From contig NZ_CP109031.1 in the NCBI RefSeq assembly GCF_036226925.1, forward strand, positions 2,852,001 to 2,916,000: a stretch of DNA of 64,000 nt. The letters are read 5' to 3'. Shown here one piece after another: positions 17,999-25,215 of the stretch. The notes beneath the pieces were generated by a model. That model was not told the DNA's origin. It made no database searches and saw nothing but the letters and a program-made list of their open reading frames with translations. A program made the position numbers and the translations under genes. Source of the DNA: Streptomyces sp. NBC_00659. GTDB taxonomy: Bacteria; Actinomycetota; Actinomycetes; Streptomycetales; Streptomycetaceae. The number at the start of each line of letters is the position of its first letter. Positions within the stretch are counted from its first letter, which is position 1.

Positions 17999-19226
17999 GT
18001 TGTTCCGGGTGATGCCGCCCGCCCTGAGCAAGCTGCCCTCCACCCTCGACCGTGAGCAGGTCCGCCTGCTGGAGATCATCTCTCTACCCCTGCTCAACGA
18101 GGGCAAGCCGTCGACATGGGGCCGTGTGCTCGACCTCGCCGAACACAAGGCGGGCATGAACGCGGAAACGGCAGAGACCGTCCTGCACTCGCTCCCTCGC
18201 GTCGGCAGCTCCCATCAGGTAGGGATGAGCTACGGATTCACAGCCCCGCCCGAGCGCTACATGAATGAGACGAGCGAGATTCGTCCGACCGTGGCGGCCG
18301 GCCTCGTGCTCCCTGATCTCAATGCAATGGTCAGCACCCCGTTCCTTTCTGTCCTGCATCACATGGTCGAGCTGCACCGGAACCGCCCGATCGACATGGT
18401 TAGCAGCGAGCCGGTCCGCGCTGTGCTCCGCTCCGGCGAGCTGGCCCAGGTGATGTCCCGCATGCGACCTGAGTTCATCGCTGTGCTGCCGGAGCTCTTC
18501 CGGTTCGAGCCATACATCCAGGCCGACCACACCTCGATGTCGCCTGACGGCGAATGGGAGTGGCGGATCAAGCGCAACATCTTCGACTACAAAGACGCGG
18601 ACTCACTCGACGCGTACGTGACGAAGACCTGCGAGCTGGTCAGCAAGTCCAACCAGCCGACGATCTACTCTTCGGGCCCATCGTTGGATTCGATCGTCTC
18701 GTCCCATTTCAACAACTCGCCGATCGTTGGCCAGGTCGGAGTGGAGGTCGGCACGACTGACGCTCAACCCACGGAGACACCCTCCGGAGAGACGCGCGGA
18801 GCGTATGTGAAGGAGGCAATCATCACGGAGTTGGAGGACCTCGACGGCGCCGGCGATCTGCGGACCGACAAGCTGGTAGGGCTCCTGCGCGAGCTGAACT
18901 TCAACTGCGCAAACGGCCAACCGCTGGCCAGCAACAGCCTGCTGCGCGCTGTGATGGACCACGTCCCGCCCGGCTTCGGCTTCCCCGTCGGCACAACGTT
19001 CGCCACGGTCGTCGCGCAGGCCAAATGGGGCCATTCGGACCGCAAGTACCTCAAGAAGCTTACGGACTTCCGCGACCAGGGGGACGATGTGATGCACCGA
19101 CAGATGGACCGGCGCCGAAGCCGGATCGACATGGACGACATGCCGCAGGCGGCGGCTGTCAACGCGATGCTCGACGGCTTGGTCGTCGCGCTCCAGAAGC
19201 GCAAGGCGGCTGCGACCGCTCCGTAG
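17991..19226 (+). CDS. Unknown 411-residue protein, second gene of cassette A
   Basis: The start ATG overlaps the upstream stop region by 8 bp. I recognise no family. It looks soluble: no signal peptide or membrane segment. The N-terminus (LPSTLDREQVRLLEIISLPL) may be a winged-helix region. The middle is rich in aromatic and charged residues (PDGEWEWRIKRNIFDYKDAD), then comes an Asp/Thr/Glu-rich linker near residue 265. A C-terminal domain follows (residues ~275-405) with DLRTDKLVGLLRELNFNCAN and AKWGHSDRKYLKKLTDFRDQ. Base composition is below that of the chromosome. As cargo beside attL it is a candidate defence or regulatory gene; function is unknown. Confidence 0.75.
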   Translation: MSELFRVMPPALSKLPSTLDREQVRLLEIISLPLLNEGKPSTWGRVLDLAEHKAGMNAETAETVLHSLPRVGSSHQVGMSYGFTAPPERYMNETSEIRPTVAAGLVLPDLNAMVSTPFLSVLHHMVELHRNRPIDMVSSEPVRAVLRSGELAQVMSRMRPEFIAVLPELFRFEPYIQADHTSMSPDGEWEWRIKRNIFDYKDADSLDAYVTKTCELVSKSNQPTIYSSGPSLDSIVSSHFNNSPIVGQVGVEVGTTDAQPTETPSGETRGAYVKEAIITELEDLDGAGDLRTDKLVGLLRELNFNCANGQPLASNSLLRAVMDHVPPGFGFPVGTTFATVVAQAKWGHSDRKYLKKLTDFRDQGDDVMHRQMDRRRSRIDMDDMPQAAAVNAMLDGLVVALQKRKAAATAP

Positions 19227-19315
19227 AGCACAAGGCGGCGGACATGGGTGCCGCCTTCAGCCCTGCGGAATCAATTGAAGCCGACCTGACTCAAGGACCC
19301 TGCTCCATCTTCTCC

Positions 19316-19418
19316 CTTGTCGCTTGTCGCTTGTCGCTTGTCGGCTCGCAGGTCAGAGCCTGTTTTGACTCCCGGGCAGGGCGGTTCTGCTGCTTCGCGA
19401 CAAGCGACAAGCGACAAG
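19316..19418. repeat. Heptamer hairpin and repeat R, right flank of cassette A
   Basis: Four tandem CTTGTCG heptamers (19316-19343) are followed, after ~54 bp, by three tandem CGACAAG heptamers (19398-19418), so the whole can fold as a register-shifting hairpin. Bases 19336-19404 align with repeat L at 17295-17363. It may also end transcription of cassette A. Confidence 0.8.
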
Positions 19419-19487
19419 CGGACCGCGCGTGCCGTCGTGCCGCGCGGCCGGCCGTATCGGCAGGAAGAGCAAGCAGGGGCGCCCTAC

Positions 19488-19520
19488 GGCCGTACGCCCT
19501 TTGGCAGCTCGCTGCGCTCG
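19488..19520. repeat. Inverted repeat, left member
   Basis: The reverse complement of this 33-bp segment matches 21583-21616 at about 29 positions, including GCGAGCTGCCAAAGG. It lies inside a larger hairpin (19480-19558) and marks the left edge of the block that holds the structured segments and the 224-residue gene. Confidence 0.6.
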
Positions 19521-19714
19521 CGCGGCGAGCGCCGTTCGGGGCAAAGGCCGTAGGCGCCTCACGGGGATGCTGTATGACGCCAGTTTCCGAGCCCCTACGC
19601 GCGCGTGCGCGTAGGGGCCCCTCCCTGGAAACCGTGGCAACTTGGAAACCCGCAGGTCAATGAGCGGTTGCAGGGATCAACCGCCGCTGTCGACGCAACC
19701 GGTGGCATCAACCG

Positions 19715-20245
19715 CCGCAACTCGGACAGGCTGGCGACGGTCGTAACGCCGCGTACAAGCAAGAGGAGCACCCAGGGCGCGCGTGGTGCTCCTCTTGCGT
19801 GTACGTCAGACGGCAATCCAGGAGGCACGATTGACCTGCCCCCCGCCTGGAAGGCTTTCCCGAGCGTCTTCCAAGGGGCAGGCGCTCGGGCTTGAGAGAG
19901 CGGCGTTGGGCCCGTTCCGTTCCGTGCGGCCTGCTGCGGCTCTTCAGGAGGGGGGCGCCACCTCCTGAAGAGCTGTCTTTCACTCTCTTACTAGAGATTG
20001 AGGGAAGGTAGCGTCCGCAGCGTCCTCCGGGCATCACTCGCCCCCTCTGACCTGCATTTTCCGTGCGGACGCTAAACAAAATGTTTAGCGTCCATCAGCG
20101 TCCGCAGCGTCCGGTCACCCTTAGTTACTAATAGCGCTTTTCCGCAGGCCACGGCCACTCTAAGCAAGGGGGAGGACTGCGGACGCTGAAGACTGCGGAA
20201 CGACGAAGAGACCACCCCCGCCGGCGCGCAGGGTGGTCTCTTCGG
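19715..20245. repeat. Structured non-coding segment, copy 1
   Basis: Perfect hairpins lie at 19761-19798 (13-bp stem), 19939-19973 (13 bp), 20067-20093 (12 bp, AAA loop) and 20204-20244 (14 bp). The 9-mer AGCGTCCGC or near variants occurs six to seven times between 20010 and 20187, partly in tandem. The same order recurs in copy 2 at 21055-21525, with paired base changes in stems. No gene was found in 19227-20277. Confidence 0.8.
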
Positions 20246-20277
20246 TCCTCCCGTAGCCCGCCTGGTAGCGGATTTTC

Positions 20278-20952
20278 TCACGGGCCTGTCCAACGCGACG
20301 CTTGATTCATTAGAACTTGAACAGCGTGGACGTGAGCAGTGTCATCAACGATGGGCTTTCTTTCCATAGACCATTCAAGGTAGAACGGCTTCCCATCGCT
20401 TGGAGTGCAGACTACGCGAACCGTATATCCGCCAGGGCCAGCTTCTCTGAATGGATTGAATACGTCCGATTCAATAGACGGAAGCGTGAGCTGCTCGCAT
20501 CCGACAGGAGGCGGGGCAGGCGGTTGATCGGGGGCAAGAGGATGAATCCCGGTCAGCGCACCAAATAGGGCAACGATCGCTGCGAGGTCGCGTGTTCCCT
20601 GGCTAGTCGCGTCATAGGAAGCCTTCAGCTTGGACCAGAATGATCCAGCATTTGCTTCCACGATGCGCAAGCCGCCGCCGGTCAGACACACGGGAAATGG
20701 GTGGAGGCTTGAACCTTTCCATTCCTGATGCTCGCCTGCCTGAGAAAATTCACTGGCAATACTAAGGGACCAGCGAAAGCTAACATCGAGATACTTGAGG
20801 ACGCTGCCAATCTGACCCGCATTGCCACTCGGGATCCAGACTTGAAATTCCACATCGTCAAATTTGACGCCGCGGAATCTTTCTTTCATACCCCCGTCAC
20901 CGTTCCGCAGCAAGGCGGCAACTTCTTCTTTCCACTCCACGAAAATGTGCAT
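20278..20952 (-). CDS. Unknown 224-residue protein (cassette B), low GC
   Basis: The ATG at 20952 has a near-perfect ribosome site, AAGGAGGTG, at ideal spacing. The protein is MHIFVEWKEEVAALLR at the N-terminus, has FDDVEFQVWIPSG and Trp/Phe-rich segments, one hydrophobic stretch (DLAAIVALFGALTGIHPL, residues ~122-139), then a Pro-rich linker and a C-terminal beta-rich part ending ASRWTGP. I recognise no family. Its DNA is near 50-55% GC, far below the chromosome, which points to recent transfer. It is read against the element's main direction and is flanked on both sides by copies of the same structured segment. Confidence 0.75.
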   Translation of the reverse strand: MHIFVEWKEEVAALLRNGDGGMKERFRGVKFDDVEFQVWIPSGNAGQIGSVLKYLDVSFRWSLSIASEFSQAGEHQEWKGSSLHPFPVCLTGGGLRIVEANAGSFWSKLKASYDATSQGTRDLAAIVALFGALTGIHPLAPDQPPAPPPVGCEQLTLPSIESDVFNPFREAGPGGYTVRVVCTPSDGKPFYLEWSMERKPIVDDTAHVHAVQVLMNQASRWTGP

Positions 20953-21054
20953 TACCGCACCTCCTTCCCGAAGTGATCAAATCACGCCTTGCGGGGTAAG
21001 GCATCAAGCGATGGTCCATTCGCCACAGCGTTCGCCAGCTTGGCCGAGGACCGG

Positions 21055-21525
21055 GGCCTCATCTGCCGCGAGCCGGACAAGATGCCGGCCCGTCGTCACA
21101 CCGCAAAGAAGAAGAGCTCCATGGCGCGCATCGTGCTCTTTTTGTTTGTACACGCGAGGGTGACAATCCAAGATGAGGTCAAGCTGCCCGACAGTTCGGG
21201 GACCAGCCTGAAGCCTTCCAGTCGCGCACAGCAAGCCTGGGTGAGTGTCGCCGGGCCCGTTCCCGTGTGCGTGGCTCACCAAGGCTCTTCAGGTGGGGAG
21301 CGGCTGAAGATAGCGTCCCCAGCGTCCGCCGGGCATGACTCGCCCCCTATGACCTGCACTCTCCTGGGGGCGCTAAACAAAATGTTTAGCGCCCGGACGC
21401 CCTCCGCTACTAAGAGCGCTTTCCCGCAGGTCAGGGCAGCTCTTAGCAGGGGAGGGACACGGATACTAACCACCCCGAAACGACGAAGAGGCCACCCATC
21501 GCCGGGGGGTGGCCACTTCGTGCTC
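21055..21525. repeat. Structured non-coding segment, copy 2
   Basis: This is an imperfect direct repeat of copy 1. The hairpin at 21368-21394 is the counterpart of 20067-20093: the stem GGACGCTAAACA became GGGCGCTAAACA and its partner changed to match. The stem at 21484-21520 is the counterpart of 20204-20244 and also carries a paired A-T to G-C change. Between copy 2 and the XRE stop at 21644 no gene is seen. Confidence 0.8.
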
Positions 21526-21582
21526 CGCAGTTGGTTCACCGTAAGAGCGCGATGGCGGGGAGCTCCTGAACGCTGCCGCGCA

Positions 21583-21616
21583 CGAGCGGAGCGAGCTGCC
21601 AAAGGACCGTGCGGCC
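21583..21616. repeat. Inverted repeat, right member
   Basis: This segment is the reverse-complement counterpart of 19488-19520 (about 29 of 34 bases). It lies just downstream of copy 2 and before the XRE gene stop, so the pair brackets cassette B with its structured segments. Confidence 0.6.
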
Positions 21617-21643
21617 GTGGCCGCTCCTAACCGGTGGTTTTGA

Positions 21644-22882
21644 TTACGAAAGGGCATCGGCCCGTTCGGCGAGCTCCAGCAGTTCGGCGGGCGCGCTCCT
21701 ACCTGCGATGAGCACCAGCTCGCGGATGCACTCGCGGACTGTGATGTGCGTGCGCACCGACTCTGGTGCCAGCTCCTCGGCGCGCAACAGGCAGTCTGTG
21801 GCCTCCCCGATGTGGCGCCGCTGCGTGTGGGCCCGGCCCATGTCCGTAAGGAAGCGCGACCGGCGCTCCGCCGACAGAGCCGAGACGTCAAGGCTGCTGC
21901 CGATGTCCAAGGCCTCGCCCGCATCGCCGAGATCCAATGCGATGGCGATGGCCCAGAGTTCCACGTTCGTCGGACCGAACTCCAGGTTGAAGTCGTTCCG
22001 GTCCTCCCCGAGCCGTTCGCCGATGCTGCGAGCGTTCGCGATCTCGGAGCGGGCTTCCGCCCTGCGCCCAGCTCTCGCGTGAACCTGCCCCAGCACAAGG
22101 TGCAGTGCACCGAGAACGGAGAGGGCTTCTGGGGAAGCCTCTCCGTCGGCGATGTGTGCCTGCAACGTGGCTACCGCCGTTGCTGCCGCGTGCTCCGCCT
22201 GGTCAAGGCGCTTGGCTCGCAGGAAGGCGTGTGCCAGCCGGAAGATCCCAGCGCATACCGCGAACGGTTGCTCGGACTGCTCTGCGGCACGGATCGCTCT
22301 GTCCGCCGCGACCCATGCGGCGTCCGCTTCGTCTTGGCGTACGAACGCCGCCGCGAGCGCCTGGTACATCCGCCCCAGCAACTCGTTGACGGCCGCGCGG
22401 TCCTTGCCGCGGGTCCTACGCGAAGCGCGTTCAAGACGGGGTACGAGTACTTCCAGAGCGGCACTCAGCTCCGCGAATTGGGCAGCGTGGGTGAACTTCC
22501 AGACCTCCTCCACCTCGCTCTCTAGCACGTCGAGGCTCGGCGGCTCTTCCTCCGGGGAGTCGCCCAACAGGACCCCCAGTGCGGGATGCCCAGAGATGAG
22601 CAGCCGCGCCGCATCCAGGTCGTTGGCCTCTTCGCCGGCCGGGGGAGGCGCCGGCGGTTCGGTCGGTGCGGTCGGCTGGAGTACGTGAACGGATACCCCG
22701 AGTCCATCGGCGAGGAGCTGCAACACGTCCAGGCGTACGACAGGCTGAATGCCGCGCTCAACCTGAGACATCCAGCTTGCCGTACGGCCGATCGCTGCGG
22801 CCAACTCTGCTTGAGTGAGGCCACGTTGAGACCTCAGTCGGGCCACCTGCTTGCCGAACGCGCGGCGCTCTTCCGGGGTCAT
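21644..22882 (-). CDS. XRE family regulator with TPR-like C-terminal domain
   Basis: This 412-residue protein has an N-terminal Cro/C1-type helix-turn-helix at residues ~8-65 (LRSQRGLTQAELAAAIGRTA then SWMSQVERGIQPV). A Pro-rich linker follows, then ~320 residues of helical hairpins of TPR type (AAWVAADRAIRAAEQ, IFRLAHAFLRAKRLDQAEHA, LGQVHARAGRRAEARSEI). Regulators of this design are common in Streptomyces mobile elements and usually control excision or replication. The start overlaps the monooxygenase stop (ATGA). It diverges from the replication operon and probably controls the shared 23.2-23.46 kb promoter region. Confidence 0.88.
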   Translation of the reverse strand: MTPEERRAFGKQVARLRSQRGLTQAELAAAIGRTASWMSQVERGIQPVVRLDVLQLLADGLGVSVHVLQPTAPTEPPAPPPAGEEANDLDAARLLISGHPALGVLLGDSPEEEPPSLDVLESEVEEVWKFTHAAQFAELSAALEVLVPRLERASRRTRGKDRAAVNELLGRMYQALAAAFVRQDEADAAWVAADRAIRAAEQSEQPFAVCAGIFRLAHAFLRAKRLDQAEHAAATAVATLQAHIADGEASPEALSVLGALHLVLGQVHARAGRRAEARSEIANARSIGERLGEDRNDFNLEFGPTNVELWAIAIALDLGDAGEALDIGSSLDVSALSAERRSRFLTDMGRAHTQRRHIGEATDCLLRAEELAPESVRTHITVRECIRELVLIAGRSAPAELLELAERADALS

Positions 22883-23205
22883 TTCTTCGGGTCTCCGTCC
22901 TGCGGGATGCCTTTACCTGCGATGTCGTGCAGGAAGGTCACTTCCGTCGATGTCAGGAACTGCTCCCGCTCCGCGAGGAAGCGGCGGACATGCGGCTGTT
23001 CCTCGTGTGCCTCGAAAGCCTCCCGGTCCGCGTACAGCTCGTAGAACACGCGGACGTTCGGCTCGCCGGGGACACTGTGGTTCACGTACACGAGGGTCCC
23101 CGGTTCACCCTCGATCCCCTTGAGCGTCTCAGCTGCAAGAGCGTCGAACCCTTCCGTCGCAGCCGCGTCCCGCGTCGTGAATCGCACGACCAGACCGAAT
23201 CCCAT
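22879..23205 (-). CDS. Antibiotic biosynthesis monooxygenase (ABM/YgiN-like) protein
   Basis: The protein has 108 residues and a ferredoxin-like ABM fold: GLVVRFTTRD at the N-terminus, EGEPGTLVYVNHSVPGEPNV and VFYELYADREAFEAHEEQPH, which form the usual E-x-Y plus H-x(n)-H pattern. The ATG at 23205 fits the GAAGGGG ribosome site better than the GTG at 23211. It overlaps the XRE gene by 4 bp. ABM-XRE pairs recur in Streptomyces integrative elements, so a sensory or quinone-related role tied to the regulator is more likely than antibiotic synthesis; this is inference. Confidence 0.85.
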   Translation of the reverse strand: MGFGLVVRFTTRDAAATEGFDALAAETLKGIEGEPGTLVYVNHSVPGEPNVRVFYELYADREAFEAHEEQPHVRRFLAEREQFLTSTEVTFLHDIAGKGIPQDGDPKK

Positions 23206-23279
23206 GGTCACACCCCTTCTGAACGACTAGGAGCAAGCCTCCCATAGGAGTCCTTCTGTTGCTAGTCGCAGAACTTCTA

Positions 23280-23313
23280 TTGACTCACAGAAACGCTGCG
23301 AGTACGTTCGCAG
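23280..23313 (+). promoter_or_regulatory. Promoter of the replication operon with overlapping dyad
   Basis: TTGACT (23280-23285) and TACGTT (23303-23308) are separated by 17 bp and make a good housekeeping promoter for the gene at 23460. The -10 lies inside CTGCGAgtacgtTCGCAG (23296-23313), a dyad with 6-bp arms and a likely operator for the divergent XRE regulator. GACTAG and AGTC copies at ~23225-23267 form a second, looser inverted repeat. Confidence 0.6.
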
Positions 23314-23459
23314 TGTCGCTGCTACAGGAGGTGGCGGCACGAGAAAGCCCCGGCGGGTTGTCCGGTGTTGGTGCACCGGGTCCGCCAGGGCTTCAGAACG
23401 GGAGCGGCGCTCGCGGCCAAGCAAAGCCGCCGCTCCCTGACCCTCGAAGGGGTACATCC

Positions 23460-23822
23460 ATGATGCCTGCAACTCTCCCGTCCGGTCTTCCGGCTCTGCC
23501 TGGCCGACGTGTGAATGTCTTCGGAGAGCCGGATGAAGAGGAGTTCGTTCGGGTCGCGGTTCCGGTCGTGGCGCACCTGTCGTTCGCCGACATGCTCGCG
23601 CTGCTGATCGAGTCGGGCGGCCTCGTGTACGAGGAGCTGGACGACGACCAGGCCGTGCGGGACGCGTTAGCGTTCGCGCTGCTGGCCACTGACGTCGTCA
23701 TGTTCGAGGACAAGGCCGCCGCCGTCCTGACGGTTCTGCACGGCCGTGGGGAACGGGACACCGTGAAGTGGGCCCGCGCTCTGGCCGCCACGATCACCCG
23801 CGTGTTCGGGGTCGCGGCATGA
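23460..23822 (+). CDS. Small acidic protein, first gene of the replication operon
   Basis: This 120-residue protein starts at ATG 23460 after a GAAGGGG ribosome site; a hairpin at 23400-23436 precedes it. It is acidic and helical, with GEPDEEEFVRVAVPVVAHLS, YEELDDDQAVRDALAFALL and a C-terminal WARALAATITRVFGVAA. I recognise no family. Its stop overlaps the next start (ATGA), so it is coupled to the 262-residue gene and then to the HNH and replication genes. A regulatory or accessory replication role is plausible from position only. Confidence 0.75.
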   Translation: MMPATLPSGLPALPGRRVNVFGEPDEEEFVRVAVPVVAHLSFADMLALLIESGGLVYEELDDDQAVRDALAFALLATDVVMFEDKAAAVLTVLHGRGERDTVKWARALAATITRVFGVAA

Positions 23823-24607
23823 CGAACGCGACGGACGCGCTGTACGCGCGGGTCGCTCCGAGCCCGGCGCCGGTCTTCTCCCTTGCGGAGATGGACCGGC
23901 GCCCCGCCGGGGAGGACTTGCCCACCATCCCGATCACGGGGTTGGAACTGACGGTCACGGAAGCCGCCGCCGCGCTGTTCGAGACGGCCGCCGACGAACT
24001 CGCCGTGCCGGTCCCGGACACCGACACCCTGTACGACGCGCTCAACGGCGCCGTACGTACGCTCGGTCCGGCGGGGATCGCGGGCGTCACGCCCCAGTTT
24101 GAGGAGCTGGACGCCGACCCGGTCGAGTGGCCCGAGGTGGCCGCGTGCCACCGCTTCGCCTACCGGCTGGCCCTGTCGTTCTGGTACGAGGGGGCCCGGT
24201 CCCGTCCGATGACGGCCGGGGAAGTCGGCGTGGCAATCTACCTGTCCAGTCTCGACCGGTACCGCATGGCTGAGTTCCGGGAGTTCCCGCGCTGCAAGCT
24301 GCTGGTGTCCCGTGCCATCCATGAGGGTGTGACGGCCGTGCCGACCGAGACCCTGATGCGTCTCGGGGCTGTGATGTCCGGCGAGTTCGGCCGGACCGCC
24401 GACCGCGATCGGGACCGTGAGTGGCTGTACAAGCAGGCGTTACCGGACTACCGCCGCCGCCGGTTCGCGTTCGACCTGGTGCGGTGGGACCGGAGCCAGC
24501 CCGCGCCGCTGATCGTGCGTCCGGACGCCGGGGGCTACCTGGTCGGGCTGACACCGCCCGCCGCGCCTGATGGCCTGTGGCTGCGGTCGGCCCGGACGGA
24601 GTGGTAG
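23819..24607 (+). CDS. Hypothetical protein of the replication operon
   Basis: The gene encodes a 262-residue protein from the ATG overlapping the upstream stop. It is mainly helical, with TVTEAAAALFETAADELAVP, a VAACHRFAYRLALSFWYEGA segment, REFPRCKLLVSRAIHEGVTA and a basic RRRRFAFDLVRWDRSQPAP near the C-terminus. I recognise no domain. The stop is 2 bp before the GTG of the HNH gene, so it belongs to the same operon. Possible roles include a primase-like or Rep accessory protein, but no catalytic motif supports this. Confidence 0.72.
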   Translation: MTNATDALYARVAPSPAPVFSLAEMDRRPAGEDLPTIPITGLELTVTEAAAALFETAADELAVPVPDTDTLYDALNGAVRTLGPAGIAGVTPQFEELDADPVEWPEVAACHRFAYRLALSFWYEGARSRPMTAGEVGVAIYLSSLDRYRMAEFREFPRCKLLVSRAIHEGVTAVPTETLMRLGAVMSGEFGRTADRDRDREWLYKQALPDYRRRRFAFDLVRWDRSQPAPLIVRPDAGGYLVGLTPPAAPDGLWLRSARTEW

Positions 24608-24609
24608 GC

Positions 24610-25137
24610 GTGAGCCGCGTTCACCCGCTCAACTCCGCGAAGCGGCGCGTGCGCAAGGAGCAGCTCGCGCGCCGCCATGGGCAGCGCTGCACGTACTGCC
24701 GTTGCCCGTTCGCTGACCTGAGTGAGGCCACCCTCGATCACATCGCACCGTGCTCGCTGTGGTGGTCGTGGTCGGTCACTTCCCTGATGCTGGCCTGCTT
24801 CGACTGCAACCAGGCCAAGGCCGACCGACTGCCGCTCTCGCTCGCCCTGTTGCTGCTGCGGTGGGCCGACCCAACCGTGCCGGTCGTCCGGCCGGCCGAC
24901 TGGCCCCTGTTGGCCGGACTCGCCGCCGACCATCGCACGGCTCTGGCCAGCGTGACGGCCCGCGTCACACCCGACGTCACACCCCATCCGGTCGACCTTG
25001 AGTCGACCTCCGATCAGCCCGAATCGACCTGCCACAGCCCTTCCACACGGCAGTGGTCGGACCGACCCGACTACCCGCGCGCGCCCCGACCGATCAGGGC
25101 GTGTGACGGGTCGACCGGAGAGGGGGTTGCCGCGTGA
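24610..25137 (+). CDS. HNH endonuclease-like protein
   Basis: The protein has 175 residues and starts at GTG 24610, two bases after the previous stop. An HNH zinc-finger nuclease core is clear: CTYCRCPF (first Cys pair), TLDHIAPCS (DH of the HNH) and ACFDCNQAKADR (second Cys pair with the Asn/Lys end), spanning residues ~25-75. The C-terminal half is disordered and Pro/Thr/Ser-rich. HNH proteins in mobile elements may nick or cut DNA during replication, packaging or competition. The stop overlaps the GTG of the replication gene by 4 bp, so its product may act with the helicase. Confidence 0.85.
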   Translation: MSRVHPLNSAKRRVRKEQLARRHGQRCTYCRCPFADLSEATLDHIAPCSLWWSWSVTSLMLACFDCNQAKADRLPLSLALLLLRWADPTVPVVRPADWPLLAGLAADHRTALASVTARVTPDVTPHPVDLESTSDQPESTCHSPSTRQWSDRPDYPRAPRPIRACDGSTGEGVAA

Positions 25138-25215
25138 ACACCGTGAACAGTCCGGTGAACGGATCGGCTCGCCCCGTGAACACTGGCGTGAACACGGTGA
25201 ACACCGCCGTGAACA
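25134..25215 (+). repeat. In-frame GTGAAC repeats at the start of rep
   Basis: GTGAAC occurs seven times, at 25134, 25143, 25155, 25176, 25188, 25197 and 25209; six copies continue with A. The first is the start codon itself. Spacings are 9, 12, 21, 12, 9 and 12 bp, all codon multiples. Confidence 0.8.

Noticed and set aside
19316..19418. Heptamer repeats as a CRISPR array
   Set aside because: The units are 7 bp in direct tandem with no spacers, and no cas gene is in the window.
19605..19895. Small plus-strand open frame upstream of the orphan gene
   Set aside because: It crosses a perfect hairpin, has no ribosome site and aligns with non-coding DNA in copy 2 where the frame is not kept.
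19715..21525. Structured segments as retron msr-msd RNA
   Set aside because: No reverse transcriptase gene is present in the element, so a retron cannot be supported.
20989..21630. Plus-strand open frame through copy 2
   Set aside because: It covers several conserved hairpins and lacks a matching frame in copy 1; a short decayed coding end near 21050-21120 is possible but not supported.
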